From assembly GCF_009769385.1 (NCBI RefSeq), contig NZ_VKAB01000011.1, forward strand, positions 372,001 to 436,000: a stretch of 64,000 nucleotides of DNA, written 5' to 3'. The notes under the pieces are model-generated. The model did no database searches. It was not told the origin of the DNA and saw only the letters and a program-made list of their open reading frames with translations. Shown piece by piece: positions 47,618 to 58,475 of this stretch. Both the position numbers and the translations under genes were made by a program. Source of the DNA: Saccharothrix deserti. GTDB taxonomy: Bacteria; Actinomycetota; Actinomycetes; Mycobacteriales; Pseudonocardiaceae. Position 1 is the stretch's first letter; every line of letters begins with the position of its first letter.

Positions 47618-48448
47618 TCAGCGGCCTCCGATCACCGGCTTGCGCCCCACACCCGCCCAGACCTGTGTGTTGTCCTCGGCCGTGTCCGCGATGTCGCCGA
47701 CGCCGCCCGGCCGCCACAGCGCGTGGCCCACCACGCCGGGCTCGACCAGCTCGTAGCCGTCGAACAGCTCCGTCACCTCGGCGTGCGTGCGGTACACCAG
47801 GTTGTCCTTCGACTTGCTCTCCCGGACGGTGTCCGCGGCCCGGCGCATGGTCTCCGCCCGGTCGTCCGCCGTGGCGTGCGAGATCACCATGAAGCTGCCC
47901 GGCGCCAGCCGGTCGCCGTAGCGGGCCAACAGCTTGCCCGGCTCCTCCTCCGGTCTGACGAAGTGCACGACCAGCAGCAGGAGCAGCGCGATCGGCTCGT
48001 CGAAGTCCAGCAGCCCGGTCACCTCGGGCCGGCTCAGCACGTCCTCCGGCTCCCGCAGGTCCGCCTGCACGGCCGTGGTGTTCTCGTCGTCGGCCAGGAT
48101 CAGCCGGCTGTGCGCGATGGCCACCGGGTCCTTGTCGACGTAGACCACCCGGCAGCCCGGGGCGACCTCCTGCGCGATCTCGTGCACGTTGCCCACGGTG
48201 GGGATGCCCGACCCGATGTCGAGGAACTGCCGGACACCGCGCTCGGCGAGGTAGGTGACCGCGCGGCGCAGGAACGACCGGTTCAACCGGACCAGGTCCC
48301 GCGCACCGGGCAGGACCTGGAGCATCTGGTCGCCCATCGCCCGGTCGACGGCGAGGTTGTGCGCACCGCCGAGCAGGTAATCGTAGGTCCTGGCCACGCT
48401 AGGCACGGTGATGTCGATGCCTTCGGGTACCCAGTCAAGGTCGCTCAT
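47618..48448 (-). CDS. SAV2177/DUF574-family SAM-dependent methyltransferase
   Basis: A 276-residue actinobacterial methyltransferase (Methyltransf_19). It starts VPSVARTYDYLLGGAHNLAVDR, the family mark, and has FLDIGSGIPTVGNVHEIAQ (SAM loop), VVYVDKDPVAIAHSR, and LLLLVVHFVRPEEEPGKLL. Substrates of the family are unknown. GGAG precedes ATG 48448. It is the first gene of a two-gene unit with the GGDEF protein. Confidence 0.92.
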   Translation of the reverse strand: MSDLDWVPEGIDITVPSVARTYDYLLGGAHNLAVDRAMGDQMLQVLPGARDLVRLNRSFLRRAVTYLAERGVRQFLDIGSGIPTVGNVHEIAQEVAPGCRVVYVDKDPVAIAHSRLILADDENTTAVQADLREPEDVLSRPEVTGLLDFDEPIALLLLLVVHFVRPEEEPGKLLARYGDRLAPGSFMVISHATADDRAETMRRAADTVRESKSKDNLVYRTHAEVTELFDGYELVEPGVVGHALWRPGGVGDIADTAEDNTQVWAGVGRKPVIGGR

Positions 48449-48493
48449 GGCGTACTCCGTGGGCTTTCGAGCTTCGGGGTCGGGGAGTGAACT

Positions 48494-48637
48494 ATGACAT
48501 CCAACAGTCCGGGTGCCACCGGCACCAGCGGATCCAACAACTTAACTCTAATGCGCGATCCCGCAGAGGTCCGAACGGCGCATAGAGTGCACGCCGTCAA
48601 TCACTTGCCCACTTGCCCGAGCACTGCTGGAGCCTAG
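48494..48637 (+). CDS. Possible 47-aa leader peptide/ORF with a TTA codon
   Basis: ATG 48494 follows GGGGAG at good spacing. The frame reads MTSNSPGATGTSGSNNL and ends PSTAGA, 12 bp before the P450 start. It contains a TTA leucine codon (48542-48544) and other codons rare for this genome (CTA, AGA), so it may not be translated or may be bldA-dependent. It lies in the divergent promoter region of the methyltransferase and P450, and no known family is recognised. Confidence 0.25.
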   Translation: MTSNSPGATGTSGSNNLTLMRDPAEVRTAHRVHAVNHLPTCPSTAGA

Positions 48638-48649
48638 GAGCGGCACTCG

Positions 48650-49999
48650 ATGACCGCCAGTCAGAATACCAGCGACACGGGAAGACATGAGGTTCCCACG
48701 GTTCCCGGCCGATTACCCGTCCTCGGCCACACCGCCGCCTTGCTGCGGCAACGTCTCAGGTTCACCGCCGATCTGCGGTTGCACGGCCCGGTCGTCCGCG
48801 TCTTCCTGGGCAGCCTCCCGCTGCACTTCGTCACCACGGCCGAATTGGCCCACCAGGTGCTGACCGGTGAGACCGAGAAGTTCGACAAGGGCATCTTTGT
48901 CGACAAACTGCGGCGCGCGTTCGGGAACGGGCTGGTCAGCACCAATGGCGATTTGTACCGCAGGCAACGTCGGATGATCCAGCCCGCGTTCCACCGCCGC
49001 CCGCTCACCCGGTATTCGGAGACGATGACCGCACTGGCCGCCGACCTGGCGGATTCCTGGTGGAATGGACAAACCGTCCGGTTGGACCGGGTGATGCAGG
49101 ACCTGGCCATCTCCGTGGTCGGCCGCACGCTGTTCTCCGCCGATTTCGGGCCCGAGGTGAGCGCGGAGATCCGGGCGCACACCCCGACGTTGATCCGGCT
49201 GGGCGTGGTGCGCGCGCTGTCGCCGCCCGGCCTGGAGAAGCTGCCGATCCCGGCGAACCGCCGCTTCGACGAGGCCATCGCGCACGTGCACCGGGTCGTG
49301 GACGACGTGGTCGACTCCTCCCGCGGCGACCGGGACGACCTGCTGTCCGTGCTGCTGAACGCGCGCGACGAGGACACCGGCGAGCCGATGGGCAGGCGGC
49401 AGATCCGCGACGAGGTCGTCACCCTGCTCACCGCGGGCACCGAGACCACCGGGATCGCCCTGGCCTGGCTGTTCCACGAACTGGCCCGCAACCCCGCGGT
49501 GGAGCGGAAGGTGCACGCCGAGGTGGACGACGTGCTCGCCGGCCGTGCCGCGACGGTCGACGACGTCCGCCGGCTGCCGTACCTCCAGCGCGTGATCACG
49601 GAGGTGCTGCGGGTGTACCCGCTGTGGCTCACGCTCCGGCGCACCAACACCGACGTGGCGCTGGGCGACGTGCGGGTGCCCGCGGGCACCGAGGTCGGCT
49701 TCAGCCCGCACGCCCTGCACCACGACCCGCGCTACCACGACGAACCGGCGCGCTTCGACCCCGACCGGTGGCTGCCCGAACGTGCCGCCGCCGTGCCCAA
49801 GGGCGCCTACGTGCCGTTCGCGGGCGGCCTGCACCACTGCCCCGGCCACGCGTTCGCGCACATGGAGATCGCGATCGTCGCGGCCACCCTCGCGGCCCGC
49901 TGGCGGCTCGTGCCCGTGCCGGGGAAACCCGTGCGCCCCAAGGTGATCGGCCTGCTGTACCCGAACCGGCTGCCGATGACCGCCCACTCGCGTCCCTGA
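48650..49999 (+). CDS. Cytochrome P450 (pentalenene-oxygenase-like)
   Basis: Haem monooxygenase of 449 residues. I-helix oxygen motif LLTAGTETTG, K-helix EVLR, PERF-like region ARFDPDRWLPE and haem-ligand loop FAGGLHHCPGHA with the Cys thiolate. The N-terminus has the Pro-rich PGRLPVLGHTAALL hinge, without a clear membrane anchor. AGGAG precedes ATG 48650. No ferredoxin or terpene gene is adjacent, so the substrate is unknown and electron partners must be encoded elsewhere. Confidence 0.92.
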   Translation: MTASQNTSDTGRHEVPTVPGRLPVLGHTAALLRQRLRFTADLRLHGPVVRVFLGSLPLHFVTTAELAHQVLTGETEKFDKGIFVDKLRRAFGNGLVSTNGDLYRRQRRMIQPAFHRRPLTRYSETMTALAADLADSWWNGQTVRLDRVMQDLAISVVGRTLFSADFGPEVSAEIRAHTPTLIRLGVVRALSPPGLEKLPIPANRRFDEAIAHVHRVVDDVVDSSRGDRDDLLSVLLNARDEDTGEPMGRRQIRDEVVTLLTAGTETTGIALAWLFHELARNPAVERKVHAEVDDVLAGRAATVDDVRRLPYLQRVITEVLRVYPLWLTLRRTNTDVALGDVRVPAGTEVGFSPHALHHDPRYHDEPARFDPDRWLPERAAAVPKGAYVPFAGGLHHCPGHAFAHMEIAIVAATLAARWRLVPVPGKPVRPKVIGLLYPNRLPMTAHSRP

Positions 50000-50075
50000 A
50001 CGACCGGTTGCCCGATGGCCGGTTCCGATGATCCGTTCGATCCGTTCCCCTCGATGATGATGGAGGTCGTCCTTC

Positions 50076-51077
50076 TTGCGGTACTCACTCGCCGTCGGCC
50101 TGGTGGCGCTCGTGGTGGCGTCGTCGCTGACGTCCGCGTCCGCCTCGGCAGGTGCCACGTGTCGTGACGTCGACGCGCCGGTGACCGTCCTCGGTCACCG
50201 CGAAGTCGTGCACGGCACGCTGTGCACGCCGGCCGCCGGCGCCGCCACTGTCCAGGTGCTCGTCCCGGGCGCCACCTACAACAGCTCCTACTGGGACTTC
50301 CCCGACGGGAAGCACTCCTTCCGCGCCGCGCAGAACGCGGCCGGGTTCGCCACGTTCGTCGTCGACCGGCTCGGCACCGGTCGCAGCTCGCGGCCGTTGG
50401 CCGTGACGCTGACCGCGTTCGTCCAGGCCGACGCCATGCACCAGGTCGTGCAGGGCCTGCGGTCCGGCGCGTACGGGCCCAGGTTCAGCCGGGTCGTCAT
50501 CGGCGGCCACTCGCTCGGCGCGGCGATCAGCGCCGTGGAGGCCGGCACCTACCAGGACGTCGACGGCGTGCTGCTGACCGGCATGACGCACCGGGTCAAC
50601 CCGTCGGGCGTGGCGGCGGCGTTCGCGAACTTCCGCCCGGCCAACCTCGACCGCAAGTTCGGCCCGCTCTACCCGCTGGGCTACCTGACCACCGCGCCCG
50701 GCACCCGGTACGACAGCTTCCACGCGCCCGGCCCGTCGGCACCGGACGTGCTGGAGCTCGAGGAGTCCACAAAGGACGTCTTCTCCCCGACCGAGGCCGC
50801 CGACGGGCTCGGCGTGGCCGTGCTGCTGCCGTACAGCCTGCTGATCAACGTGCCGGTCATGGCCGCCGTGGGCAGCCAGGACGCGGCGGTGTGCGGCCCG
50901 CTCGCCACGGACTGCTCGACGTCCGCGACGCTCCAGGCGGCCGAGGCGCCGTACTTCCGCGCGCCGCTGCGGACGTACGCGCTCCCCGGCTACGGTCACT
51001 CGATCAACCTCGCGCCCAACGCGCGGGACTACTACTCGGCGGTCTCCTCCTGGGTCTTGGAGGAGGTGGGCCGCTGA
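50076..51077 (+). CDS. Secreted alpha/beta hydrolase
   Basis: Exported serine hydrolase of 333 residues. A signal peptide (LAVGLVALVVASSLTSASASA) is followed by an alpha/beta-hydrolase fold with the nucleophile elbow GGHSLGAA, the acid region GSQDAAVCGP and the terminal catalytic His in PGYGHSINLAPN. Three or more Cys residues may form disulphides. The start is TTG 50076, supported by GGAGG at 50062 and by the signal peptide; the nearby ATGs are in another frame. Esterase or lipase activity is likely. Confidence 0.85.
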   Translation: MRYSLAVGLVALVVASSLTSASASAGATCRDVDAPVTVLGHREVVHGTLCTPAAGAATVQVLVPGATYNSSYWDFPDGKHSFRAAQNAAGFATFVVDRLGTGRSSRPLAVTLTAFVQADAMHQVVQGLRSGAYGPRFSRVVIGGHSLGAAISAVEAGTYQDVDGVLLTGMTHRVNPSGVAAAFANFRPANLDRKFGPLYPLGYLTTAPGTRYDSFHAPGPSAPDVLELEESTKDVFSPTEAADGLGVAVLLPYSLLINVPVMAAVGSQDAAVCGPLATDCSTSATLQAAEAPYFRAPLRTYALPGYGHSINLAPNARDYYSAVSSWVLEEVGR

Positions 51078-51196
51078 CCGGTGGTGCGGGGTCCGCTCGC
51101 GCCGCGGACCCCGCACCACCGCTTCCGCCGACCACCGGCCGAACCACGCGGAACAGGGGTGATCGAAGCGGTGGTGCGCGGCGGTAGAGTTCGCCG

Positions 51197-52072
51197 GTGC
51201 GGACCCGTTCGGCGAAATTGGATGAGCTGATCTCCGGCGTGTCGTCGCTGGACGAGTTGGCGCGGCGGGTCCAGGTCGACGACCTCGACGCGGGCGCGGC
51301 GGCGGCGAAGGCGCTGGTGGAGGCCTACGACGCGTGGTTCGCCGAGTGCCTGGCGGTGCTGCCGGAGGACCTGCGGGAGAAGTTCCGCTTCGAGTACGAG
51401 GGCCACGTGCCCGGCCTCAAGTACCGGATCAAGCACTTCCTCCACGAGCCGCTGCGGCCCCGGCCCAGATTTTTCGGCGGTGGCGGCAAACCCAGTTCCT
51501 ACAAGGGCATCCTGGGCTATTGGCAGCACCCCTACAAAGACCGCTTCCGCGGCCCGATCGACACCCAGAAGCAGCTGCTGCTGGAAGCGCGGGCCAGGGC
51601 GAACACCGAGGTCACGCCGCCGGTCGACGCGCTCGACCTGCTGGAACGCCTGGCGCGACGCCTGCCGCACGCCTACACGGTGCTGGCGTCCCCCGGCAGG
51701 CGGCCGGTGGAGATCCACGACGAGTACGACGTCCAGCGGATCCTGCACGCGGTCGCCGTGCTGCACTTCGACGACGTCCGCGCGGAGGAGGCCACGCCGT
51801 CGATGGCCGGCGCGTCGTCCCGGCTCGACTTCCTGCTCCGGGAGGAGCGGATCGCGATCGAGACGAAGTTCATGCGGCCGAGCCTGAGCGAGAAGAAGGT
51901 CCGGGAGGAACTGGCCAACGACATCGTCTACTTCCGCGCCCACCCGGCCGTCGGCTCGCTCTTCGTCTACGTCTACGACCCCCAACGCACGATCCGCAAC
52001 CCCCGCGGTTTCGAACGCGACCTCGCGTCCGCCGGTGGTGACCTGCCGGTCCGGGCCGTGATCGCGACCTGA
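51197..52072 (+). CDS. DpnII/MboI-type PD-(D/E)XK nuclease-fold protein
   Basis: A 291-residue protein whose C-terminal 90 residues match the restriction-endonuclease fold of DpnII/MboI-like domains: SRLDFLLREERIAIETKFMR contains D211, E222 and K224 in the D-x10-E-x-K spacing, followed by ANDIVYFRAHP and FVYVYDPQRTI. The N-terminal part is helical and of unknown fold, with an aromatic, basic patch (YKGILGYWQHPYKDRF). No methyltransferase partner is adjacent, so a classical restriction-modification system is unlikely. It may be an effector of a defence or quality-control system. GTG 51197 is the start used. Confidence 0.7.
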   Translation: MRTRSAKLDELISGVSSLDELARRVQVDDLDAGAAAAKALVEAYDAWFAECLAVLPEDLREKFRFEYEGHVPGLKYRIKHFLHEPLRPRPRFFGGGGKPSSYKGILGYWQHPYKDRFRGPIDTQKQLLLEARARANTEVTPPVDALDLLERLARRLPHAYTVLASPGRRPVEIHDEYDVQRILHAVAVLHFDDVRAEEATPSMAGASSRLDFLLREERIAIETKFMRPSLSEKKVREELANDIVYFRAHPAVGSLFVYVYDPQRTIRNPRGFERDLASAGGDLPVRAVIAT

Positions 52073-52082
52073 CCGGCCCGCG

Positions 52083-52475
52083 TCACCTCGTCGGAACCTC
52101 CGCCCACACGACCTTGCGGTCGACGTGGTGGTCGAACCCCCAGCGCACCGACAACCGGTTGACCAGCAACAACCCGTTGCCCAACGACGGGTCGTCGGCT
52201 CTGCCGAGCACGGGCAGCAGGCTGGGACTGCGGTCCTCGACCTCGACCCGCACGACCCGCCGGTCGTCCACCCGGTACAGCCGCACCCGCCACGGCCCCT
52301 CGGCGTGCCGACGCGCGTTGCCCACCAGTTCGGCGGCGATCAACACGAGGTCGGCGACGCGCTGCTCGTCCACTTCGTAGGCAACCTGCCTCACCCAAAC
52401 GCTGATGCCGTCCAGCGAAGGGATGCCCCCCAGCTCCAGGTCGAGCCCGTCATCAGGCAGCTCCACCATGTTCAT
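52083..52475 (-). CDS. RsbW-like anti-sigma/HATPase domain protein
   Basis: A 130-residue stand-alone GHKL ATPase domain: VLIAAELVGNARRHA (N box), RVEVEDRSPSLLP (G1) and GNGLLLVNRLSVRWG (G2). Such small proteins in actinobacteria are anti-sigma factors or kinases of anti-anti-sigma proteins. ATG 52475 is chosen over an in-frame upstream codon because GGAGGAG is correctly spaced. No partner sigma factor or antagonist is adjacent. It diverges from the NB-ARC gene with 199 bp between. Confidence 0.85.
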   Translation of the reverse strand: MNMVELPDDGLDLELGGIPSLDGISVWVRQVAYEVDEQRVADLVLIAAELVGNARRHAEGPWRVRLYRVDDRRVVRVEVEDRSPSLLPVLGRADDPSLGNGLLLVNRLSVRWGFDHHVDRKVVWAEVPTR

Positions 52476-52674
52476 GGCACGCTCCTCCAGCACCCTGTCC
52501 GCTCAAGGCGCAAGCAGGAGATAACCGTTCGGCGGACGGCCCAAACCACATCTTCCGACACATCCTCGGGCCGACACGTGCTGACGGTGTGTAGCGAACT
52601 CGCCACCTCCGGCCGGCGCACTCGGTAGGCTGGCACGACGATCTTGCTCTCGAGGAGAGTTGCGGAGGTCACGG

Positions 52675-54734
52675 GTGGTGGGCGAGGAGTTGTCGACGCG
52701 CAACGAGTTCGACGGTTCGGCGCACGCCGTGGTGCAGGCCGGTGAGGTCCACGGCGGCGTGCACTTCCACCGCTGGCCCGCGACGAGGGTGCCCCGCCAG
52801 CTCCCGCCGCGCATCGAACTGCTGAACCAGGTTCGCGTGCTGGCCGAGTTGGAGAAAGGCGTCGCGGACCGGCCGCCGATGGACGACCCGATCATCAAGG
52901 TCGTGCTCGGACCGAGGGGGAGTGGGAAGTCGACCGTCGCGACGTCCTGGCTGCACGGCGTCCACGAGAGGTTCCCCGACGGACAGCTGTACGCGACGCT
53001 CGGCGCGTGGAGCGATCAGCAGGCCGCGCCGCGCGAGGTGTTGGGCGAGTTCCTGGTGTCGCTCGGCGTGGAGCGCGGGAGCCTGCCCGCGGACGTGGAG
53101 TCGCGGGCGTCGATGTTCCGGTCGGTCACGCACGGTCTGTCGGTGGCCGTGTTCCTCGACGACGTGGTCTCGCCCGCGCAGGTCCGGTCGCTGCTGCCGG
53201 GGCCGGGTGGTTCGGTCGTGGTCGTCACCGGTCACGGCGCGTTCGGCGTGTTGGCGCGGCAGCGGGCGACGTTGATCGACATCGATCCGCTGGAACCGGA
53301 CATGGCGGTCGAGTTGTTGCGCCAGTTCGTCGGTGACCGGGTTCGTGGCGACGAAGACGCGTTGCAGGCGGTCCTGGAGCTGTGCGCGGGACTGCCCGTC
53401 GCCTTGTGCCTGGTGGGAGGCATGCTCGCGGAGCAGCCGACGCTGTCGGTGGCCGAGTTGCTGGAGGAGTTGGCCGATCCGGAGGCCGGGATCACGTCCG
53501 TGGCGGTCGGTGACGAACCCACGTTGGGTTCGCTGTTCGACGCCACCTACGCCCGCCTGAGCCCGCAGGCGCAGGCCGTGTACCGGGCGTTGGGCGCGCA
53601 CCCGGGTAACGCTGACGTGTCGGTCGCCGCTTTGGCCGCGGGTATGGGCGTCGGTGAGGCGAAGATCCGCGGCGCGGTGCGTGAGTTGGTGTCGATGAGG
53701 GTGGTCGAGGACCCCGTCGCCGGTCGGCTGGTCGTGCACAACCTCGTGCGCGGACACGCGGCACGGGTCGGTGACGTGGTCGACCGGGCCGAGCGGAACG
53801 CCGTCCGGGTGCGGTTGATCGACTGGTACGTGAGGGGTGCGGTCACCGCCGAGGCCGCGGTCATGGGGCAACGGGTGTGGCGGCGCAGGCTGTTCCCCGA
53901 CGTCCGACCGCGGTCCGGACACACGGCGGAGGCCGATCCGCGCGGCTGGTTGGAGCGCGAGCGGGCCAATCTGCGTGCCGTGGTCACCGCGTCCTATGAG
54001 GATGGTGCGCTCGAAGCGGTCGTCGTGCTGTGCCTGGTGTTGTGGGCGTTGTACGAGCCGGGCAAGTACTACGACGACCTGCTGGCCACGAACGAGCTCG
54101 GTGTCCGCGCGGCGGAGCACTTAGGAGCCGACGTCGTGCGAGCGGTGTTGATGACGCAGATGGGCTTCGCCCACCTCCACCTCGGCGACGCCGACGCGGC
54201 GGTCGCCGGGTGTGTCGCGGCGATCGAGATCGCCCGGCGGGCGGGGGACGTCGAAGCCGAGGCGACTGCGCTGGAATGCGCCGGACTGGCGCGGTTGGCC
54301 CGTGACGACGTGGACGAGGCGCGTGGCGTGCTGCGGCGGAACCTGGAACTGGCCGAGTCGGTCGGTGACCCGCGCCGGATCGCGTTGGCCCGCTTCCACC
54401 TGGCCAAGGCCGAACCCCCGGAGGAGGCCGTCGTCCTGCTCGACCGGGCGTTGGCCGGGTTCCGCGGGCTCGCGGCGCCGGAGCCGCGCAACTTCGCCAA
54501 GATCATGACCTGGCAGGGGCGCAAGCTCGGGGAGTCCGGATTGACCGCGCAGGCCCGCGAACGCCTGGAGCAGGCCAGGGCGATCACGGGAGAGCAGAAC
54601 TGGCCGTTCGACCACGCCCAGGTCCTCGACGCGTTCGGTGACCTGGAGACCGGTGACGCCGCGAAGGAGTTCTACGAGCAGGCGATCGCGCTCTACACCG
54701 AACACGGGTTCGTCAACGCCATGACCCGCACCGC

Positions 54735-54759
<25 letters not shown>
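52675..54759 (+). CDS. NB-ARC/TPR STAND-type ATPase
   Basis: A 694-residue NLR-like signalling protein. The N-terminus carries the actinobacterial motif NEFDGSAHAVVQAGEVHGGVHFH. The NB-ARC ATPase follows: P-loop GPRGSGKST (about 79-87), Walker B VAVFLDD (about 160), GLPVALCLVGGML, and a winged-helix region FDATYARLSPQAQAVYRALG. The C-terminal half is a TPR array (repeats around GCVAAIEIARRAGDVEAEA, GVLRRNLELAESVGD, RERLEQARAI). No effector domain is visible. GTG 52675 is chosen because GGAGG is 6 bp before. Its stop region overlaps the convergent gene by 25 bp. Confidence 0.88.
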
Positions 54760-56426
<1,667 letters not shown>

Positions 56427-56521
56427 GATGGGCGATCTTAATCAGCCGAACGGTGACGATCTTCCGGCCCGCCGACTCCACCGAGCCGGCGGACGGTGCA
56501 AGATCGCCTACGCTCGCGTTC

Positions 56522-57205
56522 GTGGACGTTTCGCCGTGGGGTGGGCTCACGCCGGAGGACATTCGACGGCAGGTCGGACGTGGCAGTTCGTTGGTGCTCC
56601 CGGTCGATTCCGCCTCGGACATGCCCGGGGTGTCCGCGATCGCACAGGCGCTGCGGGCGGTGTTGCCCGAAGACCTGCTGGTCATCGCGTCTCCGGGGAG
56701 TGCCGGCGGCGGGCCACGGCTCGTGGTGTTGCGACTCGTCGCCGAAGAGGAAGCGGTGGAGCTCCGGCCGGAACTGGGCCACCGCACCGCCGTGCTGCGC
56801 ACTCGGGACGGCAAGCCGGTGTCGGAGTCCTCGCGCTTGTTCACCCCGTCCGACGCGGGTCCGATCGCGCTGTCGTGGGAGGAGACGGCAGAGGACCGGT
56901 GGAGGTTGGTCGGCGTCGACCCGGAGGACGGCCTGGTGCACCCGGTGGTTGACGTGCCGTGCGGGGGACGGTTGCCCGCGGCCACCACGAAGACCACGCT
57001 CGTGTGGATCTGCACGACCATGACGGGCGCGGAGCTGATGTGGCAGGAGTGGGGCGCCGCGACCGCGGACCGGTTGCCGCTGACCGGGTGGCCGCCGCTT
57101 TGGGACCAGTCGGCCGACTACTACCAGGTCGACGTGCTCCCGGCGCCGGGCTTTCTCGCCCTCGTCCGGTACGGCGACGAAGTGGTGACCGGCTACCCCG
57201 GCTAG
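56522..57205 (+). CDS. Hypothetical protein
   Basis: A 227-residue soluble protein, not recognised. It starts MDVSPWGGLTPEDIRRQVGRGSSLVLPVD and has beta-rich segments (LLVIASPGSAGGGPRLVVLRLV, TLVWICTTMTGAELMWQEW). No signal peptide or membrane segment is seen. GTG 56522 is chosen as the first good start with host-like codon use, though no clear ribosome-binding site precedes it; GTG 56452, in frame, is possible. It diverges from the glycerophosphotransferase-like gene with 95 bp between and is followed within 15 bp by the truncated ligA copy. Confidence 0.6.
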   Translation: MDVSPWGGLTPEDIRRQVGRGSSLVLPVDSASDMPGVSAIAQALRAVLPEDLLVIASPGSAGGGPRLVVLRLVAEEEAVELRPELGHRTAVLRTRDGKPVSESSRLFTPSDAGPIALSWEETAEDRWRLVGVDPEDGLVHPVVDVPCGGRLPAATTKTTLVWICTTMTGAELMWQEWGAATADRLPLTGWPPLWDQSADYYQVDVLPAPGFLALVRYGDEVVTGYPG

Positions 57206-57220
57206 GAAGCGTCGTGCGCC

Positions 57221-57592
57221 GTGAACGTTCGGGAACGGATCCGGGAACTCGCGGACCAGGTCGTGGTGCTGCGTGACGCGTACTACCGGGGCTCGCCGCT
57301 GGTGGCGGACGCCGAGTACGACGCCATCGAGGACGAGTTGCAAGGGCTGGTCGAGGCCAACCCGGAGTTGGCGCCCGACCCGAATCCCCTGGAGCAGGTG
57401 GGCGCGCCGGGGGTGCTGCACGCGCCGGTCCGGCACTCGCGGCCGATGCTGTCGCTGGAGAAGGCGACCAAGCCCGAGCAGGTCGCCGCGTTCTTCGACC
57501 GCTTCCCCGGCCAGCCGGTAGTCGTCATGCAGCCCACGGGATCCACCTCAACGGGATCTACGATGGCGCAGGCGGCCACTACACGATCTTGA
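57221..57592 (+). pseudogene. Truncated copy of NAD+-dependent DNA ligase gene
   Basis: The first 103 codons match the N-terminus of the full ligase gene at 59812 (domain Ia, ADQVVVLRDAYYRGSPLVAD to QPVVVM). From 57233 to 57337 the two copies are identical at DNA level; after that they differ at many positions. Homology ends exactly after VVVM, before PKLDG, which holds the lysine that is adenylated. The rest (QPTGSTSTGSTMAQ...) is unrelated. The product could not ligate DNA. The missing 3' part was not found in the window. Confidence 0.85.
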
Positions 57593-57767
57593 TAGGTCCC
57601 GCCCCACCGGCGCCGGGCTGGCCGCGCCGGCCTCGCGCCGCTGGTGGCGCGCTACGGCCCGCGCGTCGTCAGATCAACCTCGACCGGCCCCGGTACCGGG
57701 ACGCCGAGCCGCCCGCGTGTCCGGTTCGCATATGTCGGCGATATGCCGTGCCGCCTAGGCTCCGGGT

Positions 57768-58475
57768 ATGCGCGTGCTGATCGTGGAGGACGAGCCCCAC
57801 CTGGCCGAAGCCGTCCGGGACGGTCTCCGGCTGGAAGCGATCGCCGCCGACATCGCAGGCGACGGCGACACCGCCCTGGAACTGCTCAGCGTCAACTCCT
57901 ACGACCTCGCGGTCCTCGACCGCGACATCCCCGGACCCTCCGGCGACGAGATCGCCCGGCGCATCGTCGCCTCCGGCAGCGGCACCCCGATCCTCATGCT
58001 CACCGCCGCCGACCGGATCGACGACAAGGCTTCCGGGTTCGGGCTCGGCGCCGACGACTACCTCACCAAACCGTTCGACCTCCGGGAGCTCGTCCTGCGG
58101 CTGCGGGCACTCGACCGCAGGCGCGCGCACGTCCGGCCGCCGGTCCGCGAGATCGCGGGCCTGCGGCTGGACCCCTTCCGCCGGGAGGTCTTCCGCGACG
58201 GGCGCTATGTCGCGCTCACCCGCAAGCAGTTCGCCGTGCTCGAAGTCCTCGTCGCCGCCGAAGGCGGTGTCATCACCGCCGAAGAGCTGCTGGAGCGGGC
58301 CTGGGACGAGCACGCCGACCCCTTCACCAACGCCGTCCGCATCACCGTGTCCGCGCTGCGCAAGCGACTCGGCGAACCATGGCTCATCGCCACGGTGCCC
58401 GGTGTCGGCTACCGAATCGACACCGGCATGGACACCGGCATGGACACCACCCACCCTGGCAGTACTCATGAATAG
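57768..58475 (+). CDS. OmpR-family response regulator
   Basis: A 235-residue two-component regulator. Receiver domain with acidic pocket IVEDE, phospho-acceptor Asp in LAVLDRDIPG (about residue 51), Thr/Lys switch MLTAAD and LTKPFDLREL. The C-terminal winged helix follows (LTRKQFAVLEVLVAAEGGVITAEELLERAW, in parts; GVGYRI). The tail contains a small duplication (GMDTGMDT). It overlaps the kinase gene by 8 bp. The target genes are unknown; the unit sits between the truncated and full ligA copies. Confidence 0.93.
   Translation: MRVLIVEDEPHLAEAVRDGLRLEAIAADIAGDGDTALELLSVNSYDLAVLDRDIPGPSGDEIARRIVASGSGTPILMLTAADRIDDKASGFGLGADDYLTKPFDLRELVLRLRALDRRRAHVRPPVREIAGLRLDPFRREVFRDGRYVALTRKQFAVLEVLVAAEGGVITAEELLERAWDEHADPFTNAVRITVSALRKRLGEPWLIATVPGVGYRIDTGMDTGMDTTHPGSTHE

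Noticed and set aside
48602-48617. Direct repeat ACTTGCCC twice upstream of the P450
   Set aside because: Too short and without dyad or known regulator pattern to support a function.
47618-49999. Conservon-type (cvn) operon because of the methyltransferase/signalling/P450 neighbourhood
   Set aside because: The roadblock, DUF742 and GTP-binding proteins that define conservons are missing, and the genes diverge.
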